A stretch of 64,000 nucleotides of DNA from Opitutaceae bacterium (GCA_003164715.1 PLTZ01000030.1:24504-88503); one strand, 5' to 3'. Positions 29,946-39,872 are shown, numbered from the stretch's first letter. A program made the numbers and translations. The notes: generated from the sequence alone by a model not told the origin.

Positions 29946-31932
29946 CCCGCCGGGGCGCCGCCCCGGCCATCTTCCGGTAGCTGCCCGACCTGAGCGCGTC
30001 GATCTGGTCCCTGAGGAGCGCCGCCTTCTCGAACTCGAGGCGCTCGGCGGCCTCCCGCATCTCGTCCTCGAGCTCGGCGATCACGGCGGCAACGTCGTCC
30101 GCGCCCTCGGGAACCGCGGCCTCGCCGCGCCCGCCCGACCCGTCGCCGCTCTGGAGGCTCGCCTGGGCGCCGCGGGTCACGCTGCGGGGGACGATCCCAT
30201 GCTCCAGGTTGTAGGCGATCTGCTTGCGGCGGCGCGCGGTCGTCACCTCGATCGTGCGCGCGATCGACCCGGTGATCGTGTCGGCGTAGAAGATGACCCT
30301 GCCCTTCTCGTGGCGCGCGGCGCGCCCCGCCGTCTGGATCAGGCTCGTCTCGCTCCGCAGGAACCCCTCCTTGTCGGCGTCGAGGATCGCGACCAGCGCG
30401 ACCTCCGGCAGGTCGAGCCCCTCCCTCAGGAGGTTGATCCCGATCAGCACGTCGAAGTTGCCGAGACGCAGGTTGCGCAGAATCTCGATGCGCTCGATGG
30501 TGTCGATGTCGGAGTGCAGGTACTCGACCCGCACGTTCGACTCCCTCAGGTAGGTGGTGAGGTCCTCCGACAGGCGCTTGGTGAGCGTGGTCACGAGCAC
30601 CCGCTCCCCGGCGGCCGCGGCCCTCTTGGCCTCGCCGATCAGGTCCTCGACCTGGCCCTTGATGGGCCGCACGGTGATCTCCGGGTCGAGGAGCCCCGTC
30701 GGCCGGATGACCTGCTCCGCGACGACCGACGACCTGCGGACCTCGAACTGCGAGGGGGTGGCCGAAACGTAGAGGGTCTGGCCCGTGATCTGCTCGAACT
30801 CGGCCATGCTCTGCGGCCGGTTGTCGAGCGCCGAGGGCAGCCTGAAGCCGAAGTCGACGAGCGTCTGCTTGCGGGAGCGGTCGCCGTTGTACATCCCGCC
30901 GATCTGCGGGACGGTGACGTGGCTCTCGTCCACCATCAAGAGGAAGTCCTTCGGGAAGAAGTCGATCAGGCAGAAGGGGCGGTCGCCCGGCCTGCGGCTG
31001 CCGAAGTGCAGGGAGTAGTTCTCGATCCCGTTGCAGAACCCCATCTCCTGGAGCATCTCCAGGTCGTAGTTCGTCCTCATCTTGATCCGCTGCGCCTCGA
31101 GGTACTTGCCCTGCGACTCGAACCAGGCCACCCGCTGCTCGAGCTCGGCCCTGATCGACTGGATCGCCGGGGTGAGCGAGCCGCGGCTCCTCACGTACTG
31201 GTTCGCCGGGTAGAGGTCGAACCTCTCGAGCTTGCGCAGGACGTCGCCCGTCAGCGGGTCGAACTCGCTCAGGCCCTCCACGTCGTCGCCGAAGAACTCC
31301 ACGCGCAGCCCGTACTCCGTGTACGCCGGCATCACGTCGACCACGTCGCCGCGGACGCGGAACCTGCCGGGCTTCAGCTCGTAGTCGTTGCGCTCGTAGA
31401 TGTTGTCGACCAGGCGCTCGAGGAACGCGTTGCGGCCGAGGCCGTCCCCCTTGCGGATCGAGATCCGCAGCGCGGTGAAGTCCTCGGGCGACCCGAGGCC
31501 GTAGATGCAGGAGACGCTCGCGACGACGATCACGTCCCGCCGGCTGACCAGCGAGCTCGTGGCCGACATCCGCAGCCGCTCGATCTCCTCGTTGATCGAC
31601 GAGTCCTTCTCGATGTAGGTGTCGCTCGAGGGGATGTAGGCCTCGGGCTGGTAGTAGTCGTAGTAGCTGACGAAGTACTCGACGGCGTTCTCCGGGAAGA
31701 AGCTCTTGAACTCCGAGAAGAGCTGCGCCGCCAGCGTCTTGTTGTGGCAGATGATCAGGACGGGCCGCTCGCACCGGGCGATGACGTTGGCCATCGTGAA
31801 CGTCTTGCCCGAGCCCGTGACCCCGAGGAGGGTCTGGTACCGGTTGCCGGCGCAGAGCGAGCCGACCAGCCGCTCGATCGCCTGGGGCTGGTCGCCGGTG
31901 GGCCGGTAGTCGGAACTGAGCTTAAAAAGCAT
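29908..31932 (-). CDS. uvrB: excinuclease ABC subunit B
   Basis: TLLGVTGSGKTFTMANVIA; YYQPEAYIPSSDTYIEKDSSINEEIERLR; C-terminal UVR motif. Confidence 0.97.
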   Translation of the reverse strand: MLFKLSSDYRPTGDQPQAIERLVGSLCAGNRYQTLLGVTGSGKTFTMANVIARCERPVLIICHNKTLAAQLFSEFKSFFPENAVEYFVSYYDYYQPEAYIPSSDTYIEKDSSINEEIERLRMSATSSLVSRRDVIVVASVSCIYGLGSPEDFTALRISIRKGDGLGRNAFLERLVDNIYERNDYELKPGRFRVRGDVVDVMPAYTEYGLRVEFFGDDVEGLSEFDPLTGDVLRKLERFDLYPANQYVRSRGSLTPAIQSIRAELEQRVAWFESQGKYLEAQRIKMRTNYDLEMLQEMGFCNGIENYSLHFGSRRPGDRPFCLIDFFPKDFLLMVDESHVTVPQIGGMYNGDRSRKQTLVDFGFRLPSALDNRPQSMAEFEQITGQTLYVSATPSQFEVRRSSVVAEQVIRPTGLLDPEITVRPIKGQVEDLIGEAKRAAAAGERVLVTTLTKRLSEDLTTYLRESNVRVEYLHSDIDTIERIEILRNLRLGNFDVLIGINLLREGLDLPEVALVAILDADKEGFLRSETSLIQTAGRAARHEKGRVIFYADTITGSIARTIEVTTARRRKQIAYNLEHGIVPRSVTRGAQASLQSGDGSGGRGEAAVPEGADDVAAVIAELEDEMREAAERLEFEKAALLRDQIDALRSGSYRKMAGAAPRRVRPTRAGSAAGD

Positions 31933-31966
31933 GGCCAATGGCTATGACATCGGGCAGACTTGAGCC

Positions 31967-33241
31967 ATGTCAAAGGCAGTCATTTCGAGTCTTTATGATT
32001 CTGACGTTTTTCGCATGGCGTGCCGCCAATTTGACCAGGCCGCCGATGCCATCAACCTCGCGGAGGACATCCGGGACCGCACCAAGTATCCCCGCCGGTG
32101 CATCGCGGTCTCGCTGCCGGTGCGGCGCGACGACGGCAGTGTGACGGTCTTCGAGGGGTACCGCGTCCAGCATAGCCTGTCGACCGGCCCGTCCAAGGGC
32201 GGGATACGGTTCCACGAGAACGTCACGCTGGGCGAGGTGGCCGCCCTCGCGATGTGGATGAGCTGGAAGTGCTCCCTGGTGGGGCTTCCCTACGGCGGCG
32301 CAAAGGGCGGCGTGATCGTGAACCCGAGGGAGCTCTCCCCGACCGAGCTTGAGCACCTCTCGCGGCGGTACATGCAGGAGCTGATCGGCTTCGTCGGGCC
32401 CCAGCTCGACATTCCGGCCCCCGACGTGGGGACGAACGAGCAGATCATGGCCTGGATGATGGACACCTACTCGAACCACATGGGGCACATCTCGCCAGGC
32501 GTCGTGACGGGCAAGCCCATCTCGCTCGGGGGCTCGCAGGGCCGGCGCGAGGCCACCGGCTTCGGGGTCGCCCACCTTGTCGGCAAGTACCTCGAGGACA
32601 TGAGGATCCCCATCGCCAAGGCGACGGTCGCGATCCAGGGCTTCGGCAACGTCGGCAGCGAGACCGCGCTCGCGCTGTCGGCCATGGGCGCGCGGATCAT
32701 CGCCGTGTCCGACTACATGGGCGGCGTCCACAACGCCAAGGGCCTGAACATCAAGAAGGCCATGGCCTATGTCCAGTACGCGGGGGTCCTGAAGGACTTC
32801 GAGGGCGGCGAGGCGATCTCGAACGAGCAGCTCCTCGAGCTCGAGTGCACGGTCCTCGTCCCTGCGGCCCTCGAGAGGGTCATCACCGAGAAGAACGCCC
32901 CGAAGCTGCGGTGCCGCCTGCTGGCCGAGGCCGCCAACGGGCCCACGACGAACGCCGCGAACAAGATCATCGAGAACCGCGGCGACATCGAGCTCATCCC
33001 CGACGTCCTGTGCAACTCGGGCGGCGTCATCGTGTCGTACTTCGAGTGGCTGCAGAACCTCCAGAGCTTCTACTGGGGCCGCGACGAGGTGCTGGAGAAA
33101 TTGAAGGGCATCCTCGACAAGGCCAAGGAGTCGGTCGAGTACCAGAAGCGGAAGTTCAAGTTCGGCCGCCGCCTGGCCGCCCTCACCCTCGGCATCGCCC
33201 GCGTCGCCGAGGCCAAGCAGAAGCGGGGCCTGTTTCCGTAG
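31967..33241 (+). CDS. Glu/Leu/Phe/Val dehydrogenase (glutamate dehydrogenase)
   Basis: GPSKGGIRFHENVTLGEVAALAMWMSWKCSLVGLPYGGAKGGV; VAIQGFGNVGSETA. Confidence 0.94.
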   Translation: MSKAVISSLYDSDVFRMACRQFDQAADAINLAEDIRDRTKYPRRCIAVSLPVRRDDGSVTVFEGYRVQHSLSTGPSKGGIRFHENVTLGEVAALAMWMSWKCSLVGLPYGGAKGGVIVNPRELSPTELEHLSRRYMQELIGFVGPQLDIPAPDVGTNEQIMAWMMDTYSNHMGHISPGVVTGKPISLGGSQGRREATGFGVAHLVGKYLEDMRIPIAKATVAIQGFGNVGSETALALSAMGARIIAVSDYMGGVHNAKGLNIKKAMAYVQYAGVLKDFEGGEAISNEQLLELECTVLVPAALERVITEKNAPKLRCRLLAEAANGPTTNAANKIIENRGDIELIPDVLCNSGGVIVSYFEWLQNLQSFYWGRDEVLEKLKGILDKAKESVEYQKRKFKFGRRLAALTLGIARVAEAKQKRGLFP

Positions 33242-33254
33242 GGCTTCCGCCGGG

Positions 33255-33887
33255 TCAGACGAGCAGCAGGATCGCCTCGAGCGACCGCACGAAGACCGCG
33301 GCCTCGCGCTCGACCGTTTCCCGGGCGACGAAACCGCCGTACCCGACGAACAGCTCCACGTCGGAGCGCGTCTCCAAGTCGCTCACGCCGTCGCCGACCG
33401 TCACGACCCTCGAGGGCCTTAGCTCGGACCTGAGCGCGCGGATGACCTCGAGCTTCCCGCCGGTGCGCGTCGTGGGATAGGCTGAGTCGTAGCCGCTGTA
33501 GGTGCCGTCGGGGGCGAAACGAAGGTCGACCGCCTCGACCCGCGCGACACCGAGAAAGTCTGCCAGCGGCCGGATCGCCTGGCGGAATCCGCCGCTCACG
33601 ATGACCGGTGTCCATCCCCTCTCGACCAGGACGCCGATCGTCGCCTTGGCCGTGGGCTCGACGTTCGCCAGGTAGCGGCCGCCGATCGCGGCCGCGTCGG
33701 CGGCGCCCGGGCGGATGATGTCCAGCCTCCGCCCGAAGACCTCCTCCAGGCGGATCTTGCCGTTCATCGCGTCCCTCGTCATCGCCTCGACCCGCGCAAA
33801 AACCTCGGGGCCGTGAATCCGGGCCAGCTCGTCGATCCCCTCGATCGAGCTGAGCGTGCTGTCGCAGTCAAAACAGATCAGTTTCAA
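33255..33887 (-). CDS. serB: HAD-family phosphoserine phosphatase
   Basis: ICFDCDSTLSSIEGIDELA; VIVSGGFRQAIRPLADFLGV; VVTVGDGVSDLE. Confidence 0.88.
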   Translation of the reverse strand: MKLICFDCDSTLSSIEGIDELARIHGPEVFARVEAMTRDAMNGKIRLEEVFGRRLDIIRPGAADAAAIGGRYLANVEPTAKATIGVLVERGWTPVIVSGGFRQAIRPLADFLGVARVEAVDLRFAPDGTYSGYDSAYPTTRTGGKLEVIRALRSELRPSRVVTVGDGVSDLETRSDVELFVGYGGFVARETVEREAAVFVRSLEAILLLV

Positions 33888-33898
33888 CCGCCTAAGGC

Positions 33899-34150
33899 CT
33901 ATTTCTTCGTGCTGCGCTTGAACTTGGACGTGAATTTCTCGACGCGGCCCGCCGTGTCCACGAGGCGCTTCTCGCCGGTGTACGCGGGATGGGAGTCCAT
34001 TGTCACGTCGCGCAGGACGATGAAATACTCCTTGCCGTCGATCGACTCCTTGCGGGCCGACTTCATCGTCGAGCGCGTCAGGAATCGTTTGCCTGTGGCG
34101 ACGTCGAGGAAGCAGACCGGGTTGAGCGTCGGATGACCTTCAGTTTTCAC
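33899..34150 (-). CDS. rpmE: 50S ribosomal protein L31 type B (zinc-independent form), GTG start
   Basis: (V/M)KTEGHPTLNPVCFLDVATGKRFLTRSTMKS...HPAYTGEKRLVDTAGRVEKFTSKF; GTG at 34150..34148. Confidence 0.85.
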   Translation of the reverse strand: MKTEGHPTLNPVCFLDVATGKRFLTRSTMKSARKESIDGKEYFIVLRDVTMDSHPAYTGEKRLVDTAGRVEKFTSKFKRSTKK

Positions 34151-34169
34151 GTGGAAGATGGGTTCAGTG

Positions 34170-34295
34170 TCAGCCCTGGCGTGCCTTGTAGCGCGGGTCG
34201 GTCTTGTTGATGACGTAGATCTTGCCGCGGCGGCGCACCACCTGGCAGTCCGGGTGACGCTTCTTGGCTGATTTGATTGAGGAAACAACTTTCAT
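34170..34295 (-). CDS. rpmJ: 50S ribosomal protein L36 (C-minus form), 41 aa
   Basis: Manual translation: [41 protein letters not shown]; absent from the ORF track because it is short. Confidence 0.93.
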   Translation of the reverse strand: MKVVSSIKSAKKRHPDCQVVRRRGKIYVINKTDPRYKARQG

Positions 34296-34336
34296 AAAAG
34301 GCACCAAAACAGAGAGCGTACACCCCCCCTGTCAAC

Positions 34337-34891
34337 TCAGTTCTTCCCGGGGTCGTCGGGCTCGTCGGCGAGCAGGCTCCATTCACCGCCCTCGTCGGCG
34401 AGGAGCGACCGCCAGAGGGCGTCCTGCATCGGCCGCTCGAACAGGTCCGCCGGGGGGCTCGCGACGATCCACGTTCCGCTCTTGAGCTCCTTCTCCAGCT
34501 GGCCCGCGGACCAGCCCGAGTAGCCGAGGTACGCCCGCAGGCGCGTCGATCCGTCGGCGAGCATCTGGGCCGCCTTTTCCGGGTCGATGCCAAAATGCAG
34601 CTGGAACGCGTCCTCGCGGGACTGCCAGGCGGCGAGGATAAGCTGTTCGGTCTGCACGGGGCCCCCGGAGAAGATCGGAGTCGCGGAGAGGGGCCCGAGC
34701 GCGAAGTCCCCCTTCAGCTCTCCGAGGCGCTTGCCGAGCGGCCGGTTGAGCACCACCCCCATGGCCCCCTCGGATCCGTGGGTCGACATGAGGACCGCCG
34801 TCCTGCGGAAATTGGGGTCACGCAGCACCGGGTGCGCAAGGAGGATGGATCCGGCGAGGGACTGGCGTGTTTTGCGTAGGCTCTCGCGCAT
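34337..34891 (-). CDS. YqgE/AlgH family protein
   Basis: LAGSILLAHPVLRDPNFRRTAVLMSTHGSEGAMGVVLNRPLGKRLGEL. Confidence 0.88.
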   Translation of the reverse strand: MRESLRKTRQSLAGSILLAHPVLRDPNFRRTAVLMSTHGSEGAMGVVLNRPLGKRLGELKGDFALGPLSATPIFSGGPVQTEQLILAAWQSREDAFQLHFGIDPEKAAQMLADGSTRLRAYLGYSGWSAGQLEKELKSGTWIVASPPADLFERPMQDALWRSLLADEGGEWSLLADEPDDPGKN

Positions 34892-34902
34892 GGGCGTGTC
34901 CC

Positions 34903-35379
34903 TCAAAGCTTCTGCACGACCACCCCGGCGTCCGTCATCAGCTTCGCGACGAGCGGGTCGTTATGGTAACTGGAGCGGTACCGGATCTCGGCGATGCCGG
35001 CCGCGGCCAGCATCTTCGCGCAGTTGATGCAGGGATAGTGCGTCACGTAGGCGACGCATCCGGCGAGCGAGCTGCCGCGCCGCGCCGCGTCCGCCACCGC
35101 GTTCTGCTCGGCGTGGACGGTGGCCTGCTCGTGTCCCGCGCGCACGCGCGACACGTGAGGCGTCCCCGGCAGGAAGCCATTGTAGCCCGCGGCGACGAGC
35201 CGGTTCCTGCGGTCCCCGCCCGAGACGATGACGCACCCGACATGCAGGCGCTCGCAGTTGGAGCGCGTGGCGATGAGGATCGCCGCGGCCATGAAATACT
35301 CGTCCCAGGAGGGGCGGCGGGGAAACCTCCGGGCGGCCTGAGCGATCAGGTCGACCGGGTCTTTCTTTGCGGCGCTCAT
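34903..35379 (-). CDS. deoxycytidylate (dCMP) deaminase-family protein
   Basis: WDEYFMAAAILIATRSNC; VGCVIV; TVHAEQNAVADAARRG; THYPCINCAKML. Confidence 0.88.
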   Translation of the reverse strand: MSAAKKDPVDLIAQAARRFPRRPSWDEYFMAAAILIATRSNCERLHVGCVIVSGGDRRNRLVAAGYNGFLPGTPHVSRVRAGHEQATVHAEQNAVADAARRGSSLAGCVAYVTHYPCINCAKMLAAAGIAEIRYRSSYHNDPLVAKLMTDAGVVVQKL

Positions 35380-35450
35380 TTGATCTGGGCCCAACTCTGG
35401 ACATGCTATGGCGGCCGGGCAACCCTCGACTGAACTGTGACCGGACCCAA

Positions 35451-36095
35451 ATGGAACGAGCCTGCGAACCCGAACTCCTCGATGCGCTGCCCTTCAGCGA
35501 TCCCGACGCTGCGCACAGCCGCCGCGATCTGCGCATCATCAACCGGTTGATGCGCAATGAGGCGTGGTTTGAGCGCACGCTCCCCGGGCTCCTGCGGCCC
35601 GGCGAGCGCGTGCTAGAGCTCGGCAGTGGCACGGGCGAGCTGGGCTGCCGCCTTATCCGCCAAGGGGTTGCGCTGGACGGACTTGACCTCTGGCCGCGGC
35701 CGCAGGCGTGGCCGAAGGACCACCTGTGGCACCAGGCAGACCTCAGGGCCTTCGGCGGCTACGAACCGTACGCAGTGGTGATCGGCAACTTGATCCTCCA
35801 CCAGTTCACGGACCTCGAGCTCGGGGAGCTGGGGGCGAGGCTGCGGCGGAGCGCCCGGGTCGTTCTCGCCTGCGAACCCGCGCGGCGCGGGGCGTCGCAG
35901 CGGCTGTTCGCGGCGCTCGCGCCCCTCTTCGGCGCCAATCACGTCACCCGGCACGACGGGCGAATCAGCATCGCGGCCGGCTTTGTCGGGGACGAGCTGC
36001 CCGCCTCGCTCGGCATCCCTCGGGAGGGCTGGACCACGTCGTGCACCGCCACGGTGCTCGGCGCAATCCGGCTGGTCGCCCTCCGCAGCGCATGA
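35451..36095 (+). CDS. class I SAM-dependent methyltransferase (type III PKS operon)
   Basis: LRPGERVLELGSGTGELGCRLI motif I; stop overlaps downstream ATG (ATGA). Confidence 0.8.
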   Translation: MERACEPELLDALPFSDPDAAHSRRDLRIINRLMRNEAWFERTLPGLLRPGERVLELGSGTGELGCRLIRQGVALDGLDLWPRPQAWPKDHLWHQADLRAFGGYEPYAVVIGNLILHQFTDLELGELGARLRRSARVVLACEPARRGASQRLFAALAPLFGANHVTRHDGRISIAAGFVGDELPASLGIPREGWTTSCTATVLGAIRLVALRSA

Positions 36096-37114
36096 GCGCC
36101 CGCCTTCCGATCGAAATCGTCGGCGGCGGACTCGCCGGCCTGGCCCTCGGCCTTGCCCTGCGCCGCGAAGGGGTGCCGGTAACGGTATTCGAGTCCGGGG
36201 ACTATCCCCGGCACCGCGTGTGCGGCGAGTTCATCTCGGGCCTGGGGGACGACACGGCCGCCTCGCTCGGCCTGCGCGAGTTTCTGGCCGACGCCTGGCC
36301 CCACCGGGTCGTGACCTACCACCTGCGCGGCCGGCCACTCCGGCCGATCCGCCTGCCCGCCCCGGCGCTGGGAATTAGCCGCCACACCCTGGACGCGCGG
36401 CTGGCCAGGGCCTTCGTCGAGAGCGGCGGGCACCTGCGCACCCATACGCGCGCGGACACCTCGCTGTCCCCGGACGGCAGGGTGCACGCCGCCGGCAAGC
36501 GCCGCGACGGGCCGTTCTGGGTGGGGCTTAAGGTGCACCTGCGCAATCTAGACCTCGTCACCGACTTTGAGATCCACCTCGGGGAGCGCTGCTACCTCGG
36601 CCTCTCGAGAGTGGAGACGGGCGCCGTCAATGCGTGCGGGATCTTCGCCCCGCAGGAGCACGCCGAGCGCGGGTTCGGGCTTCTCCTGGCCTACCTTCGG
36701 ACCGCCGGCCTCGGGGCCCTGGCGGAGCGCCTGAGGGCCGCGGACCCGGACCCGGGCTCCTTCTGCGTGACGGCGGCACCGCTCGGTGACCGCCGCATCG
36801 CCCCGTCCGGCCGGATCTGCATCGGCGACGCCTGCGCCTCCATCCCTCCCTTCACGGGAAACGGGCTGGCCATGGCCCTGCAGGGGGCGGAATCGGCAGC
36901 GGGCCCGCTGCTCGCCTATTGCTCGCGCGACTCAAGCTGGGGCGAGGCGGCCCGCGAGGTCGCCTCGGCCCAGCGGGCGCGGTTCTCCAGGCGCCTCATG
37001 GCCGCCAGCCTCATTCATCCCTTCTTCCTCGGGACCTGGCAGCAGTCCTGCCTCGCGGCCTTCATCAACTCACGGATCGTGCCCTTCGGCGCGCTCTACT
37101 CAGTGCTGCGGTAG
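36092..37114 (+). CDS. FAD-dependent oxidoreductase (geranylgeranyl-reductase-like/hydroxylase)
   Basis: IEIVGGGLAGLALGLALRREGVPVTVFESGDYPRHRVCGEFISG; GDACASIPPFTGNGLAMALQGAE. ATG at 36092 in frame with the ORF. Confidence 0.85.
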   Translation: MSARLPIEIVGGGLAGLALGLALRREGVPVTVFESGDYPRHRVCGEFISGLGDDTAASLGLREFLADAWPHRVVTYHLRGRPLRPIRLPAPALGISRHTLDARLARAFVESGGHLRTHTRADTSLSPDGRVHAAGKRRDGPFWVGLKVHLRNLDLVTDFEIHLGERCYLGLSRVETGAVNACGIFAPQEHAERGFGLLLAYLRTAGLGALAERLRAADPDPGSFCVTAAPLGDRRIAPSGRICIGDACASIPPFTGNGLAMALQGAESAAGPLLAYCSRDSSWGEAAREVASAQRARFSRRLMAASLIHPFFLGTWQQSCLAAFINSRIVPFGALYSVLR

Positions 37115-37126
37115 GAGCCCAAAGCC

Positions 37127-38158
37127 GTGTACCTTCACTCCCTCGCCACCGCCGTGCCCGCGGCCGCCTTCACCCAGCCCGACTGCTGGCGGATGGTGGA
37201 GGGTTCCGCCGCGCGCTCCCGCCTCAAACGGCGCTCGATGCTCATCCTGCACAGCATCCTGCGCGGGGACCACGGCATCGAGCGACGGCATTTTTCGGTT
37301 CCCAACGTTGAAAGCGTCTTCGACCGCTCGTCCGACGAACTTAACCAGGCCTTCCGCTCGGAGGCGCCGGCGCTGGCGGCCCGCGCGCTCGGCGCCGCGC
37401 TCGAGAAGGCCGGGGCGGCGCCCGGCGAGATCGACGCCCTCCTTATCTGCACGTGCACCGGGTACCTCTGCCCGGGCGTGACCAGCTACGTCGCCGAGCG
37501 CCTCGGCCTCCGGCAGGACGCGCTCCTCCAGGACATGGTCGGCCTCGGCTGCGGCGCCGCCATCCCGACCCTGCGCGCGGCAAGCCACCTGCTTGCGGCG
37601 CACCCCGGCGCGACCGTCGCCTGCGTCGCCGTCGAAATCTGCTCGGCGGCGTTCTATCTGGACGACGACCCGGGCGTGATCATCAGCGCCTGCCTCTTCA
37701 GCGACGGCGCGGCCGCGACCCTCTGGCGAGCGTCCCCGGGTCCCTCGGGCCTGAGGGCGTTCGGATTCAGCTCGCTCCACCTGCCCGAGGACCGCGACAA
37801 GCTGCGCTTCGAGCAGCGGGACGGGAAGCTGCGCAACCTTCTGCACCGCTCGGTGCCCGAGCTCGCGGCGGGCGCGGTCGGCAGGCTCTGGGCCGGCCGG
37901 GGCCCGCGCCCGGTCGCGGGCGTCGTGGCGCACCCCGGCGGCCGCGACGTCCTTGAGGCGCTGGCGCCCGTCGTCTCGCCCCACCCGCTCGACGCGAGCA
38001 CCCGGACGCTGCGCGAGCACGGAAACATGAGCAGCGCCTCGGTGCTGTTCGCGCTGGAGGAGGCGCTCAGGGGCGGCGGTCCCGGGCCCGAGGGTGATTT
38101 TTGGCTCGTGAGTTTCGGCGCAGGGTTTAGCGCACATAGCTGCCGCCTCGGCCTCTAG
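37127..38158 (+). CDS. type III polyketide synthase (chalcone/stilbene synthase-like)
   Basis: Catalytic triad contexts: MVGLGCGAAIP (Cys), VAHPGGRDVL (His), EHGNMSSASVLF (Asn); C-term VSFGAGFSAHSCRL. Confidence 0.92.
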   Translation: MYLHSLATAVPAAAFTQPDCWRMVEGSAARSRLKRRSMLILHSILRGDHGIERRHFSVPNVESVFDRSSDELNQAFRSEAPALAARALGAALEKAGAAPGEIDALLICTCTGYLCPGVTSYVAERLGLRQDALLQDMVGLGCGAAIPTLRAASHLLAAHPGATVACVAVEICSAAFYLDDDPGVIISACLFSDGAAATLWRASPGPSGLRAFGFSSLHLPEDRDKLRFEQRDGKLRNLLHRSVPELAAGAVGRLWAGRGPRPVAGVVAHPGGRDVLEALAPVVSPHPLDASTRTLREHGNMSSASVLFALEEALRGGGPGPEGDFWLVSFGAGFSAHSCRLGL

Positions 38159-38163
38159 AACCC

Positions 38164-38916
38164 ATGCCCACGCTCAAGGATCTCGTCGATTATTGTGACA
38201 GGCGCACCCGCCTTGCGGCCTTCAAGGACGCCCCGGGAGCGTTCAACGGCCTGCAGTTCGCGAACGACGGCCGCGTCACCCGGATCGGCGCCGCGGTCGA
38301 CGCGGGGCTCGTCCCGTTCCTCGAGGCGGCCCGCGCCGGGGTCGACTTCCTGGTCGTCCACCACGGCATGTACTGGGACATGCCCCGCCCCCTGACGGGC
38401 CCGGCCTACGCACGGGTGGCGGCGCTCGTGAAGGGCAACTGCGCCCTTTACTCCTGCCATCTGCCGCTCGACGCGCATCCGCGGATAGGCAACAACGCCC
38501 TTCTCGCCCGCCAGCTGGGCTTAAGGCCGCGCAGGGGCTTCCTGCCGAACGAGGGCGGCAACATCGGCTGCATCGCGCCGTGCCGGCTCCGGAGATCCGC
38601 CCTGCGCCGCAGGCTTGAGTCGCTCTACCCGAGGGTCGTCTCTATTGAGTGCGGGTCCGCGAGCCCCAAGGCGGTCGCCTTCTGCAGCGGAAGCGGCAAC
38701 GGCGCCATGGCCGCCCTGCCCGGCGCGGGCGCCGACACGCTCGTGACCGGGGAGCTGCGCGAGGAGTGGTTCAACGTGGCGCAGGAGCGCAGGCTCAACC
38801 TCTACCTCTGCGGCCACTACGCTACGGAGGTGCACGGCGTCCGGGCGCTGGCCGCAGAGCTGTCCGCAAAGTTTGGATTGCCGTGGGAGTTCATTGCGAC
38901 CGAAAATCCCCTCTAG
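38164..38916 (+). CDS. Nif3-like dinuclear metal center protein
   Basis: [10 protein letters not shown]...[13 protein letters not shown]...[23 protein letters not shown]...TGELREEW. Confidence 0.88.
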   Translation: MPTLKDLVDYCDRRTRLAAFKDAPGAFNGLQFANDGRVTRIGAAVDAGLVPFLEAARAGVDFLVVHHGMYWDMPRPLTGPAYARVAALVKGNCALYSCHLPLDAHPRIGNNALLARQLGLRPRRGFLPNEGGNIGCIAPCRLRRSALRRRLESLYPRVVSIECGSASPKAVAFCSGSGNGAMAALPGAGADTLVTGELREEWFNVAQERRLNLYLCGHYATEVHGVRALAAELSAKFGLPWEFIATENPL

Positions 38917-38930
38917 TAGTCCCATCTACC

Positions 38931-39359
38931 ATGAAGAAGATCGCGATACTCAACGGACCCAACCTCGACCGGCTCGGCAAGCGCGAGCCGGAGATCTACG
39001 GCAGCGCAACGCTCGCCGAGCTTGAGGCGGCGCTCCGCGCCGAGTTCGCGCAGAAGGCCGCGCTCGAGTTCTTCCAGTCCAACCACGAGGGCGAGCTGAT
39101 CGACAGGATCGCGAAGCTCGCCGATTCCAAGGTCGACGGCATCGTGATCAACGGCGGCGCGCTGACCCACACGAGCGTGGCGCTACGGGACGCCCTCCTC
39201 GGGGCACACGTGCCCGCCGTCGAGGTGCACATCTCGAACATCTACAAGCGGGAGGAGTTCCGCCACACGTCCCTCACCGCACCCGCGTGCGCGGCGGTGA
39301 TCACCGGACTCGGGCTGGAGGGTTACCACGCCGCCGTCCGGTTCCTGCTCAAGACGTGA
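38931..39359 (+). CDS. aroQ: type II 3-dehydroquinate dehydratase
   Basis: [68 protein letters not shown]. Confidence 0.95.
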   Translation: MKKIAILNGPNLDRLGKREPEIYGSATLAELEAALRAEFAQKAALEFFQSNHEGELIDRIAKLADSKVDGIVINGGALTHTSVALRDALLGAHVPAVEVHISNIYKREEFRHTSLTAPACAAVITGLGLEGYHAAVRFLLKT

Positions 39360-39859
39360 GTGAGGCGCCCGCCGGGAGCGACTGGTTCGCCTGCCATACG
39401 AGGCCGAGACGGGAAAAAAAGTTCGCGGCGCTCATGGCCGCCGAGGGCTTCGAGCACTACCTGCCGCTCGTCAGCAGCGTCCGGCGCTACCCGAGCGGCA
39501 CGAAGCGCTTCACGAAGCCCCTTTTCCCGGGCTATGTCTTCGCCCGCGTCCCCGAGGCCGGCAAGGCGCGCATCTACCAGCAGGAGCTGATCGCGCGGGC
39601 CATCCGGGTCGACGACGAGGCCAGGTTCCTCGCGCAGATCGAGGACGTGCGAAGGATCGTCGCCTCGGGCGTCGAGCTAAGCCTCATCCCCTTCCTCACC
39701 CGGGGCCGGCGGGTCAGGATCATCGGGGGCCCGCTCCACGGGCTCGAGGGGCTCGTGGACGACTCGTCAAACCCCGAGGGGGTCGTGATCGCGGTCGACG
39801 TGCTGCGCCAGGGCCTGCTCCTTAAGCTTCCCGCAGAGAGCCTGAGCGCCCTTCCCTAG
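39356..39859 (+). CDS. NusG/RfaH-like transcription (anti)termination factor paralogue, GTG start
   Basis: [29 protein letters not shown]...[10 protein letters not shown]...[18 protein letters not shown] (NGN + KOW); GTG 39356 overlaps aroQ stop. Confidence 0.85.
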   Translation: MSEAPAGSDWFACHTRPRREKKFAALMAAEGFEHYLPLVSSVRRYPSGTKRFTKPLFPGYVFARVPEAGKARIYQQELIARAIRVDDEARFLAQIEDVRRIVASGVELSLIPFLTRGRRVRIIGGPLHGLEGLVDDSSNPEGVVIAVDVLRQGLLLKLPAESLSALP

Positions 39860-39872
39860 CCCCGCGCCGGGA

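Noticed and set aside
30199-31947. 582-aa plus-strand ORF
   Set aside because: Shadow ORF opposite uvrB
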